From positions 1 to 20,027 of the forward strand of contig DAOVKO010000006.1 of NCBI GenBank assembly GCA_030631725.1: a DNA stretch of 20,027 bases. The letters are read 5' to 3'. This DNA comes from Actinomycetes bacterium (lineage in GTDB: Bacteria; Planctomycetota; Phycisphaerae; JAACET01). A program made the position numbers and the translations under genes. Positions 8,160 to 14,847 of the stretch are shown here, one piece after another (the first letter of the stretch is position 1; the number at the start of each line of letters is the position of its first letter). The notes below the pieces were generated by a model, which saw only the letters and a program-made list of their open reading frames with translations, had not been told where the DNA came from and did no database searches.

Positions 8160-8178
8160 AGCGTGGAGTGTTGAGCGT
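8151..8178. repeat. Four tandem heptamers across the ispF stop and cysS start
   Basis: AGAGCGT, AGAGCGT, GGAGTGT and TGAGCGT follow one another exactly. The first contains the end of ispF (stop TAG 8157-8159). The third contains the GGAG that serves cysS, and the fourth holds the first base of the GTG start at 8177. The repeat therefore supplies both a stop codon and translation signals. Confidence 0.65.
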
Positions 8179-9673
8179 GGGATTGCGGATCTATAACACC
8201 TTGAGTAGAAGGAAGGAGGCGTTCGAGCCGCTCGTGCCGGGTGAGGTAAGCATATACCTCTGCGGGCCGACGGTTTATAAGGAAAGTCATATCGGGCACC
8301 TGGTCGGGCCGATCATCTTCGACGCCTTCAAACGCTACCTGGAGAAGTGCAAAGGCTTCAAGGTGAAACTGGTGGTCAACATTACCGACGTGGAAGATAA
8401 ACTGATAAGCCAGGCCAAGGTTGAAGGGGTGGCCATCGATGATCTGGCGGAGCGGATTACCCAGATGTACTTCGACAGCCTGCGCGAGTTGGGGGCCTTT
8501 GAATGTGTGGATGAATTTCCGCGGGCTACGGGCAACATTGCAGAGATTATCAAAATCGTCCAGGGGCTAGTGGATAAGGGCTTGGCTTACGTGGTGGACT
8601 CCGACGTTTATTTCGAGGTGGCCAAGTTTGACGGCTACGGCAAGCTCTCCGGACGAAAGCTCGAAGATCAGTTGGCCGGTACACGGCAGTTGCAGGGCAA
8701 GGCCAAATCACCCGGTGATTTTGCCCTGTGGAAAGAATCCAAGGAGGATGAGCCGGGCTGGGATTCGCCCTGGGGCCGGGGTCGGCCGGGCTGGCACATA
8801 GAGTGCTCAGCCATGAGCATGAAGTATCTGGGCCAGACCATAGATATCCACGGCGGAGGGCGGGATTTGATCTTTCCGCACCATGAAAATGAAATAGCCC
8901 AGTCGGAGGCCTACACCGGCAAACCCTTCGTCCGCTACTGGATGCACAACGGGCTGACGCGGATATCGACCAAGGCGGCCGGGGGGGCTTGGCAAAAGAT
9001 GAGTAAATCCGTGGGCAATATTATGCCCATCAGCGAAGCGCTCAGTGAATATGACGGCGAAACGGTGCGTTTCTTCGTACTCAATACGCACTATCGCCGA
9101 CCAATCCCCTATTCGAATGAAGGGCTGGCCAATGCAGCCAAGGCCCTGGGGCTTTTCCGCGCCCTTTTCAGTGTGGTCGAGCACATGACCAGCAAGGACC
9201 CGTACAATCTGGCTAAACCGGCCGAGAAGCCGCCGCCGGAGTTGAGTGATTTCGGCAAGAAATGCCTTGAACACAAGCAGCGCTTCTTGGAGCATCTAGA
9301 CGACGACTTCAACACGGCTGGGGCAATCGGCGTACTGTTCGATTTGGTGCGCAAGACGCGGAATCTAGCCGCGCAGTCAGTTGTAACTGATCAGGGCCTG
9401 CTCTGGGCCACCAGCTTGATAATTTACCTGGGTAAGTTGCTGGGCCTGTTCCAATCTCGGCCTGTCGCAGCCAAAACAATTGACCAGGTCGACGGAAAGC
9501 TCATAGAGCAGTTAATTGAGCAGCGCAACGCAGCTCGCAAACAGAAGGACTTTGCCACTGCTGACAGCATTCGTCATAATCTTTCCCATATGGGCATAAC
9601 CTTGGAAGATTTGCCGGGCGGCAAAACAATTTGGCATGAAAAACAGCAGTCAATGGAGGGAGAAGACGCGTGA
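8177..9673 (+). CDS. cysS: Cysteinyl-tRNA synthetase
   Basis: A 498-residue class I synthetase that attaches cysteine to tRNA-Cys. The sequence shows CGPTVYKESHIGH with zinc ligand Cys29 and the HIGH motif at 38-41, PGWHIECSAMS with Cys210, FPHHENEIAQSEA with His235 and Glu239, and KMSKS at 274-278. The four zinc ligands sit one residue later than the E. coli positions I recall (28, 209, 234, 238), which supports the start chosen. GTG 8177 is preferred over GTG 8168 because GGAG (8165-8168) lies 8 bases before it. The protein is somewhat longer than the usual 460, with extra residues in the C-terminal helical part. The stop overlaps the ruvC start. Confidence 0.96.
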   Translation: MGLRIYNTLSRRKEAFEPLVPGEVSIYLCGPTVYKESHIGHLVGPIIFDAFKRYLEKCKGFKVKLVVNITDVEDKLISQAKVEGVAIDDLAERITQMYFDSLRELGAFECVDEFPRATGNIAEIIKIVQGLVDKGLAYVVDSDVYFEVAKFDGYGKLSGRKLEDQLAGTRQLQGKAKSPGDFALWKESKEDEPGWDSPWGRGRPGWHIECSAMSMKYLGQTIDIHGGGRDLIFPHHENEIAQSEAYTGKPFVRYWMHNGLTRISTKAAGGAWQKMSKSVGNIMPISEALSEYDGETVRFFVLNTHYRRPIPYSNEGLANAAKALGLFRALFSVVEHMTSKDPYNLAKPAEKPPPELSDFGKKCLEHKQRFLEHLDDDFNTAGAIGVLFDLVRKTRNLAAQSVVTDQGLLWATSLIIYLGKLLGLFQSRPVAAKTIDQVDGKLIEQLIEQRNAARKQKDFATADSIRHNLSHMGITLEDLPGGKTIWHEKQQSMEGEDA

Positions 9674-10176
9674 GGATTGTGGGCATAGATCCTGGGCTGG
9701 AGGTAACGGGATACGCGGTGCTGGATTGTGCCGACGGAGATGTGAGTATAGTCGATGCGGGGATAATCAAAACGAACCGCAGGCATGAGTTGGCTAAGCG
9801 GCTGGTGATTCTGTCGAAGGAGCTGGGCGAGCTGCTGGCTGAGCACGAGCCGGAGGTGATGGCTGTGGAGGAATTGTATTCGCACTACCGCTTTCCGCGG
9901 ACGAGCATCCTGATGGGGCACGCCAGGGGGGTGATCCTGGAGGCGGCGGGGAAGGCGAATGTGAAAGTGATGGCCTACTCGGCTACGCGGGTGAAAAAAA
10001 GTATTACCGGCAACGGGCGAGCAAGCAAGGAACAGGTCCAAAGAGCGGTCAAAGCGGTATTGGGCTTGAGCAAAATCCCTCGGCCGGCGGATGTGGCCGA
10101 CGCCCTGGCCATCGGCCTCTGCTGTGTGAGTGAGGTTGATAGTTCGGCCTTGGGTCGAATAATGGTGAAACAATGA
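9670..10176 (+). CDS. ruvC: Crossover junction endodeoxyribonuclease RuvC
   Basis: A 168-residue Holliday-junction resolvase. The RNase H-like catalytic acids are visible: Asp7 in VGIDPG, Glu67/Glu68 in AVEELY, and Asp141 and Asp144 in PADVADALAIG. The central part (YRFPRTSILMGHARGVILEAA, AYSATRVKKSITGNGRA) matches the dimer and DNA-contact regions. The start is GTG, overlapping the cysS stop, with a GGAGGGAG ribosome binding site about 8 bases upstream. The stop overlaps the ruvA ATG as ATGA, so ruvC-ruvA are coupled. Confidence 0.96.
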   Translation: MRIVGIDPGLEVTGYAVLDCADGDVSIVDAGIIKTNRRHELAKRLVILSKELGELLAEHEPEVMAVEELYSHYRFPRTSILMGHARGVILEAAGKANVKVMAYSATRVKKSITGNGRASKEQVQRAVKAVLGLSKIPRPADVADALAIGLCCVSEVDSSALGRIMVKQ

Positions 10177-10820
10177 TAGCTAAGATCAGCGGGACATTGG
10201 CGGAAGTGGCCAAGGCGGCGGTGCTCATAGAGGTCGGCGAGATCGGCTATGAGGTGATGGTGCCCGGATATGCCCTGGAACTCTTGGCCAGCAAGACGGG
10301 GCAGCAGGTCTCGCTTTACACGTTGGAATACCTCGAGGGCAGCTTAGCCACCGGCGGCAATCTGGTGCCCAGGCTGATTGGTTTTATGCACAGCGAGGAG
10401 CGAGCCTTCTTCGAACGCTTCACATCGGTCAAGGGAGTGGGGATGCGCAAGGCCCTGAAGGCTTTGAGTATGCCGATCAGCCGGGTGGCCTCAGCGATCG
10501 AGGCCAAGGATACCAAGCTGTTGCAGAGTATGCCGGGCGTGGGCCGACGGCTGGCCGATCAGATGGTGGCGGAATTGGCCGGCAAGATGGATGAGTTCGC
10601 CTTGGCGGCCGCGGCCCAGCGCGGCGATGCCAGCGGTTGGAAGCAGGGACACAGCGAAGCCCTGGAGATCCTGCTGCAATTGGGTGAGCGGCGCAGCGAC
10701 GCCCAGGAGCTGATCGAAAGAGTCCGGCAGGTTGATCCGCAAATGGACAAGGCTGAGGAAATCGTCCAAGCGGTGTATCGCCTCAAAGCCGGAGCGCCTG
10801 CTAGCCGATCCGGTCAATAG
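10173..10820 (+). CDS. ruvA: Holliday junction DNA helicase subunit RuvA
   Basis: A 215-residue protein that binds the four-way junction as a tetramer and loads RuvB. The N-terminal OB-fold begins MIAKISGTLAEV and continues through GEIGYEVMVPG. Two helix-hairpin-helix motifs follow, SVKGVGMRKALKAL and SMPGVGRRLADQMVAEL, and the C-terminal RuvB-binding domain starts near SEALEILLQLG. It is a little longer than the usual 200, with extra residues in the OB domain (EYLEGSLATGGNLVPR). It overlaps ruvC by 4 bases; ruvB follows after 21. Confidence 0.95.
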   Translation: MIAKISGTLAEVAKAAVLIEVGEIGYEVMVPGYALELLASKTGQQVSLYTLEYLEGSLATGGNLVPRLIGFMHSEERAFFERFTSVKGVGMRKALKALSMPISRVASAIEAKDTKLLQSMPGVGRRLADQMVAELAGKMDEFALAAAAQRGDASGWKQGHSEALEILLQLGERRSDAQELIERVRQVDPQMDKAEEIVQAVYRLKAGAPASRSGQ

Positions 10821-10841
10821 AAACAGCAAAGGACAAATAAC

Positions 10842-11876
10842 GTGGCGCGAGAACGAATAATCGATGCCAACAGCAGCGGGGAGGCGGAGGATAATTACAA
10901 TCTTTCTCTGCGTCCGGGGAGTCTGGATGAGTGCATAGGGCAGAAGGAGCTTTTGAATCGGCTGGTGATTGCCATCCGTGCTGCTCGCCAGCGGAAGGAG
11001 CCTTTGGATCATGTTCTACTGCACGGCCCGCCGGGGCTGGGCAAGACGACGCTGGCTCACGTAATTGCCCACGAGATGGGGGCCAGGCTGCGACAGACTT
11101 CCGGGCCGGCGTTGGCTAAGCCCAGCGATCTGGTGGGGATGCTGACCAATCTGCAAAGATGCGACGTGGTGTTTATCGATGAGATCCACCGGCTGCCAGC
11201 TATCGTGGAGGAATTTATCTACCCAGCGATGGAGGACTTCCGGGTGGACTTTACGGTGGATAGCGGGATGCACGCTCGGACGATTAATTTGCCGCTAAAG
11301 CCGTTCACCCTGATCGGAGCGACGACGCGGGCGGGGCTGTTGACGGCTCCGCTGCGGGCGCGATTTGGCATTGTGCATCATCTGGAGTTTTGGCCCACCG
11401 AGGACCTGCTCGAACGGGCTCGGCGGACGGCCAATATGCTGGGCATAAAGTACGAGGAGAAGGCCTTAGCTATGCTGGCGGGGCGCTCGCGGGGCACGCC
11501 GAGGATAACCAATCGGCTGCTGCGGCGAGTGCGGGACTTTGCCCAGATAAAGGCTGACGGCAAGCTGAGCGAGCCAGCAGTGGCTGATGCTTTGGAGTTG
11601 GAGGGGATTGACGAGCAGGGGCTGGATAAGCTGGATCATGCCTTCCTGCGATCGCTGATTGAGACGCACAAAGGCGGGCCAGCCGGCATCGAAGCCATAG
11701 CCGCCACGCTCGGCGAGGAGCGCGACACACTCGAAGACGTGATTGAACCCTTCCTGCTGCAAAGGGGCCTGGTGGCTCGGACCAGGCGCGGGCGAGTGGC
11801 TACCGCCGCCGCTTATAAGCATTTGGGCCTGAAAGAGCCCAGTACAGATAGCAGCCGCGAATCAAACTTGTTTTAG
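10842..11876 (+). CDS. ruvB: Holliday junction branch migration ATPase RuvB
   Basis: A 344-residue AAA+ motor that drives branch migration with RuvA. Walker A is HGPPGLGKTT (61-70), Walker B is VVFIDEIH with Asp113/Glu114, sensor 1 is GATTR, and TAPLRARFGIVHHLEFW holds the arginine finger region. The C-terminal winged helix has the conserved GGPAGIEAIAATLGEERDT-like stretch and RRGRVAT. The start is GTG with AAAGGA 8 bases upstream. The catalytic core is complete, and the length is typical of the family. Confidence 0.97.
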   Translation: MARERIIDANSSGEAEDNYNLSLRPGSLDECIGQKELLNRLVIAIRAARQRKEPLDHVLLHGPPGLGKTTLAHVIAHEMGARLRQTSGPALAKPSDLVGMLTNLQRCDVVFIDEIHRLPAIVEEFIYPAMEDFRVDFTVDSGMHARTINLPLKPFTLIGATTRAGLLTAPLRARFGIVHHLEFWPTEDLLERARRTANMLGIKYEEKALAMLAGRSRGTPRITNRLLRRVRDFAQIKADGKLSEPAVADALELEGIDEQGLDKLDHAFLRSLIETHKGGPAGIEAIAATLGEERDTLEDVIEPFLLQRGLVARTRRGRVATAAAYKHLGLKEPSTDSSRESNLF

Positions 11877-11887
11877 GGCTTCCGGAC

Positions 11888-12493
11888 ATGGCCAATCAAT
11901 ACGATAAGAAGTATGCACAAAAAACTTATTATTGGGGAAAGCGACCATCGTCGTTCTGCTTGAAAGTACTTGAACTGCTCCCCCCTGACCAGCCACGCAA
12001 GCTCATTGACATTGGCTGTGGCGAAGGCAGACAAGCGGTGTTTTTCGCGAGAAACGGGTACGAGGTCACCGCCTTTGATCTTTCCCCCCAGGGAGTTGAC
12101 AAGACCTGCAAATTGGCTGATGAGGCAGGAGTATCCGTTCGAGCCTTTGAAGCTGATATGCGTGAGTATCGCCTGACGGAGACTTTCGACATCGTCTTTT
12201 GCCACGGAGGAGTGCATTACATCCCGGAGAAACTTCGGACTGCTGTTTTGGACAATTACAAGCAGTTTACCACTAAGGGAGGACTGAACGTCCTTTCGAC
12301 CTTCGTCAAAAAGCCTTTTATTGCCAAAGCACCTGATGCCCAATCTACGGCCCATAAATGGGTTTCCGGTGAGTTGTTCATGCATTACCACAATTGGCGT
12401 TTGGAATTCTGCACCGAGACGATATTCGATTGCATGTCGAGCGGTGTGCCGCACCAGCATACTATGGACTTGATGATTGCCCGCAAGGTCTGA
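11888..12493 (+). CDS. TehB-like class I methyltransferase
   Basis: A 201-residue SAM-dependent methyltransferase. It begins with QKTYYWGKRPS, typical of TehB-related proteins. Motif I is LIDIGCGEGRQAVFFA (39-54), followed by TAFDLSPQGV (61-70), EADMREY and FDIVFCHGGVHYI. TehB proteins methylate tellurite or selenite, but most homologues have unknown substrates, so no symbol is given. The gene starts 11 bases after ruvB on the same strand and is probably the last operon gene. Its base composition is visibly AT-richer than the ruv genes, and it marks the start of the accessory region, so it may be a late addition to the operon. Confidence 0.8.
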   Translation: MANQYDKKYAQKTYYWGKRPSSFCLKVLELLPPDQPRKLIDIGCGEGRQAVFFARNGYEVTAFDLSPQGVDKTCKLADEAGVSVRAFEADMREYRLTETFDIVFCHGGVHYIPEKLRTAVLDNYKQFTTKGGLNVLSTFVKKPFIAKAPDAQSTAHKWVSGELFMHYHNWRLEFCTETIFDCMSSGVPHQHTMDLMIARKV

Positions 12494-12518
12494 CCAGCAG
12501 ATTCACCGTGGGCACTTA

Positions 12519-12547
12519 TTGACAGAGCAGTTTGACCGGATTATAAG
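12519..12547 (+). promoter_or_regulatory. Orphan near-consensus promoter pointing into the toxin-antitoxin region
   Basis: TTGACA at 12519-12524 and TATAAG at 12542-12547 are separated by exactly 17 bases. Downstream on this strand there is no gene until 15256; everything is antisense. Transcription from near 12554 would run opposite to the small antitoxin-like gene and hicAB. Confidence 0.4.
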
Positions 12548-12583
12548 CCCTAACGCTGCTGGTGCCGCAGGTGCATCCCGTTG

Positions 12584-12802
12584 TCAGGCTTTTTGCTCTT
12601 GGCTGTGAATAATCTTGGCCAAAGCACGCAGTGACTGATTCACGGACTTCTTGTCCGGAAAAACCTTGGCTACGTCAGGGTCGAGAACAATAACGTTAGA
12701 GCCTTGCTTGTAGCGCTTTGCATATTTGCCTCTGACCCCTGAGCTGAAGTCATACTCGTCTAGCATTTCTTGGTCATGTTTTTTCTTACGTACCCTCTTC
12801 AT
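12584..12802 (-). CDS. Small antitoxin-like protein, possible ribbon-helix-helix fold
   Basis: A 72-residue basic protein. After a lysine/arginine-rich start comes LDEYDFSSGVRGKYAKRY, then NVIVLDPDVAKVFPDKKS, then a helix ending LRALAKIIHSQEQ. I recognise the YDFS...GVRGKYAKRY...LDPDVAKVFPD pattern as a widespread small conserved family but cannot name it. The strand NVIVLD followed by two short helices would suit a ribbon-helix-helix DNA-binding antitoxin; that is inference. No toxin partner of its own is visible; hicB ends 68 bases upstream on the same strand. No clear ribosome binding site precedes the ATG. Immediately upstream, in frame, lies what looks like a decayed nitroreductase 3' end. 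Confidence 0.65.
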   Translation of the reverse strand: MKRVRKKKHDQEMLDEYDFSSGVRGKYAKRYKQGSNVIVLDPDVAKVFPDKKSVNQSLRALAKIIHSQEQKA

Positions 12803-12853
12803 AAGTTTGCGTTTGAGGACGTGCAGGACGTCGTCCGCGTCCAGAAAAAAGTA
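12803..12853 (-). pseudogene. Remnant of a nitroreductase 3' end
   Basis: Read on the minus strand this encodes YFFLDADDVLHVLKRKL and runs straight into the ATG of the small antitoxin-like gene. The intact nitroreductase at 13353-13934 encodes YYLDDNDVLHVPKRKL near its C-terminus, at 13389-13436. Twelve of 16 aligned residues agree, and the DNA is also clearly similar. A TAA at 12854-12856 closes the frame upstream, so nothing longer survives. Chance is unlikely but cannot be ruled out for 16 residues. Confidence 0.5.
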
Positions 12854-12870
12854 TTACTGCCCCTATTTTT

Positions 12871-13083
12871 CTATGCGGCGTGGACTGTGTCTGTGGTCGC
12901 GCTGGGATTAGGTACCGCTTCGCCATGGCGCCGGAGCGAGTCGATGTGCAGCCTAACCGCTTCTTTGATCAACTCCTTGGCCTCTTCGAGCGTATCTCCG
13001 CAGGACACACAGCCGGGCAAATCCGGCACATAAGCCGAGTAGCTTCCGTCATTAGCCTTTTCGATTACGATCACATAATCCAT
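12871..13083 (-). CDS. hicB: HicB-family antitoxin (short form)
   Basis: A 70-residue protein that should neutralise the HicA mRNA interferase. It shows the HicB partial RNase H-like fold: DYVIVIEKANDGSYSAYVPDLPGCVSCGDTLEEAKELIKEAVRLH in order, with the diagnostic YVPDLPGCVSxGxTLEEA core. It ends soon after the fold in a serine/threonine-rich tail, so the helix-turn-helix or ribbon-helix-helix domain that long HicB proteins use to repress their promoter is absent. The frame opens at a GTG (13095) overlapping hicA, but ATG 13083 has GAGG 6 bases upstream and is preferred. It follows hicA by 8 bases, so the pair is surely co-transcribed. Confidence 0.9.
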   Translation of the reverse strand: MDYVIVIEKANDGSYSAYVPDLPGCVSCGDTLEEAKELIKEAVRLHIDSLRRHGEAVPNPSATTDTVHAA

Positions 13084-13091
13084 AATACACC

Positions 13092-13283
13092 TCACTTCAA
13101 GCCTGCCTGTTTGAGGATGCTGTTGAGCGTACCGGGCGGCACCTCTTTGGCAAGTTTTCCCCCTGCGGGAACGGTCACGGTGCCGGGTTTGGTCCGATGG
13201 CGAAACTGCATATGACTGCCGATTGTCCGTTCAACATACCACCCCTCCGCCTCAATCCGTTTGATCACATCGCGATACTTCAT
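13092..13283 (-). CDS. hicA: HicA-family toxin (mRNA interferase)
   Basis: A 63-residue protein with the double-stranded-RNA-binding-like fold of HicA. The sequence has IKRIEAEGWYVERTIGSHMQFRH, with His24 in GSH the expected catalytic residue, then TVTVPAGGKLAKEVPPGTLNSILKQAGL, the family signature. HicA cuts mRNA and halts translation until HicB binds it. The toxin gene comes first, the usual hic order. A TAGGTGG-like ribosome binding site lies 4 bases before the ATG. The toxin appears intact. A promoter with a palindromic spacer lies just upstream. Confidence 0.92.
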   Translation of the reverse strand: MKYRDVIKRIEAEGWYVERTIGSHMQFRHRTKPGTVTVPAGGKLAKEVPPGTLNSILKQAGLK

Positions 13284-13299
13284 TCCGCCACCTACGCAT

Positions 13300-13328
13300 A
13301 TTCTTACCAGACAGGCTGTCTAGATCAA
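13300..13328 (-). promoter_or_regulatory. hicAB promoter with palindromic operator in the spacer
   Basis: On the minus strand TTGATC (13323-13328) and AAGAAT (13300-13305) are 17 bases apart and can serve as -35 and -10. Inside the spacer, 13309-13321 reads AGACAGGCTGTCT, a perfect inverted repeat with 6-base arms and a 1-base centre. A repressor sitting there would block RNA polymerase. The -10 is a weak match; the palindrome is exact. Confidence 0.5.
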
Positions 13329-13352
13329 GAAAAAAACGGATAGTATTTGGAA

Positions 13353-13934
13353 TTACGAACCATAATGCTGGCGGTGCAGCACGTCTTTGAGCTTGCGCTT
13401 GGGCACGTGCAGCACGTCGTTGTCGTCGAGGTAATAGGCGATGTCGTCGTCGGTATCTTCGGCCAGGGGCGATTCATCGGGGAAGCCGAAGGCAACCACC
13501 GAATCTATGGGACAGTGGTCGGGGATGCTGAGGACCGCGGCTAATTCTTTGCGCTGGACAGAGCCGATCCAGCAGGAGCCGAGGCTGGCTTCGACGGCAG
13601 TGAGGAGCATGTTCTCGATAGCCGCGGCCGCATCGGCGGTGGCTGTGGCTGGCCCCCGCTGAGAATTGAGCAGAACGACGACCCAGGCAGTCGGTTGCTC
13701 AGCCGGCTGGGGAGTGCGCCTAGGAGTTACCCGGCCGGCCCAGGCGGTGGTGGCAAAGACCTGGCGGCAAAGGGCGGGCTCAGTAACCAAAATGAATTCG
13801 ACCGGCTGACAATTGGCACCGGAGGGGGCCAATCGGCCGGCGTTGACGATCCGCTCGAGAACGGCCGGCTCGATGGGCTTCTGCTGGAAACGGCGAATAG
13901 TACGGCGAGTAGTGATAGCCTTATGGACGTCCAT
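13353..13934 (-). CDS. Nitroreductase-family FMN oxidoreductase
   Basis: A 193-residue flavoprotein of the nitroreductase superfamily, which reduces nitro compounds, quinones or flavins with NAD(P)H. N-terminal MDVHKAITTRRTIRRFQQKPIE contains the FMN-phosphate-binding arginines, RLAPSGANCQPVEFILV is the typical FMN/dimer motif, AAAIENMLLTAVEASLGSCWIGS covers the central helix, and VVAFGFPDE is the late conserved strand. AGGAG lies 3 bases before the ATG. The physiological substrate is unknown. Two decayed fragments resembling its 5' and 3' ends lie nearby (14799-14847 and 12803-12853). Confidence 0.88.
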   Translation of the reverse strand: MDVHKAITTRRTIRRFQQKPIEPAVLERIVNAGRLAPSGANCQPVEFILVTEPALCRQVFATTAWAGRVTPRRTPQPAEQPTAWVVVLLNSQRGPATATADAAAAIENMLLTAVEASLGSCWIGSVQRKELAAVLSIPDHCPIDSVVAFGFPDESPLAEDTDDDIAYYLDDNDVLHVPKRKLKDVLHRQHYGS

Positions 13935-13983
13935 AGTCTCCTATCCCCTTGAGTTGCGATTATTCACTTAGTCATACGCTGTA

Positions 13984-14619
13984 TTAACGTCTTTTGGAAA
14001 GAAAAACCAATCCAAGCAGCGAGCCAACGCAAAGCACAAATCCAGGAATAACAATCGCCTTTTTAGCCGAGACCACGTTCCTTCGAACCTTAATCATCAT
14101 GCTGGCCACGATATTAGGATTGCTTTCTTCTTTAATATCCAATACATAGTCGCCGGCTTCTGTTACCGAGAACGTCTGAAGCCGTTGCGACGTGCTGGAA
14201 AAAGTGAGTTTACTGCCTATTGTAAATTTCTTTCTGTCCTTTTTGGACGTGTCCGGGGGAGAAATCCACACATCTTTTGTCCAGATCAACTCATCTGCCG
14301 ATCTAAACTCCGCAGCATACCTCGCTCTTTCCAGCCTGCTTGCGACCCTTATTGAACCCACGGTCTTGGCCGTTAGGTTGATAGCTATGGGATTCATCTC
14401 TGGAGAAAGCCGCATGGTGATCGGAGTCTGCCATTGCGTTTGACCACTACTCGTTGATTCTACGCCTCCCACCGATATTCTTGTTATGTCCTTTTCAAAT
14501 ACGGGGTATTTCCCGACCTCAGCCCCGCTGAAAAAGTAGCAGTAAACCAGATAACCCGGACCAATTAACAGACCAACAACAAAAACAATGGCCAGTATTG
14601 CCAAATATGTCTTTCCCAT
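13984..14619 (-). CDS. Unknown protein with two membrane segments
   Basis: I do not recognise this 211-residue protein. Residues about 4-30 (LAILAIVFVVGLLIGPGYLVYCYFF) are a membrane helix. A strand-rich middle of about 155 residues follows, with alternating short hydrophobic stretches and DYVLDIKEE. A second membrane helix near the end (VIPGFVLCVGSLLGLVFL) is capped by SKRR. The likely topology has both ends in the cytoplasm and a periplasmic beta domain. The frame has ATG codons at 14637, 14628 and 14619; the GGGAGG at about 14630-14635 best serves the last, though 10 bases is a wide gap. It has its own strong promoter (14696-14724). It sits between the nitroreductase and a decayed nitroreductase start. 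Confidence 0.65.
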   Translation of the reverse strand: MGKTYLAILAIVFVVGLLIGPGYLVYCYFFSGAEVGKYPVFEKDITRISVGGVESTSSGQTQWQTPITMRLSPEMNPIAINLTAKTVGSIRVASRLERARYAAEFRSADELIWTKDVWISPPDTSKKDRKKFTIGSKLTFSSTSQRLQTFSVTEAGDYVLDIKEESNPNIVASMMIKVRRNVVSAKKAIVIPGFVLCVGSLLGLVFLSKRR

Positions 14620-14695
14620 TTGCTTCATGCCTCCCATCTAAGTGTGTTAGTAAACAGCATATTTGTTCCAACATTTTTTAGCACGTAACATCTCC

Positions 14696-14724
14696 ATAAT
14701 AGCCCGCCCCATCGGCTTTGTCAA
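14696..14724 (-). promoter_or_regulatory. Near-consensus sigma70-type promoter of the unknown membrane protein
   Basis: On the minus strand TTGACA (14719-14724) and TATTAT (14696-14701) are separated by exactly 17 bases. Transcription would start near 14689, giving a leader of about 50-70 bases before the candidate ATG codons. Confidence 0.65.
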
Positions 14725-14798
14725 GCGGTGCTATATGAGTGGGAGGAAATCCTTTAGCGGGCGAAGATTTCCACAATTCGGCATGACTGAATCTATAC

Positions 14799-14847
14799 CT
14801 TGCTGTTTAATAGTCTAGCAAGTAGTGATGGCTTGGTAAACGTCCAT
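14799..14847 (-). pseudogene. Remnant of a nitroreductase 5' end
   Basis: From the ATG at 14847 the minus strand encodes MDVYQAITTC, a TAG stop, then TIKQQ. The intact nitroreductase starts MDVHKAITTRRTIRR. About 29 of the first 39 bases agree, and an AAGGAG ribosome binding site is preserved 5 bases before the ATG (14853-14858). The internal stop and the loss of similarity after about 15 codons show that it is not functional. Confidence 0.55.

Noticed and set aside
6931..13972. GTGAATAATC found three times (near 6932, 12604 and, inverted, 13963)
   Set aside because: The copies have no common flanks, lie in unrelated contexts (one inside a coding region), and a 10-mer recurring three times in AT-rich spots is weak evidence for a functional element.
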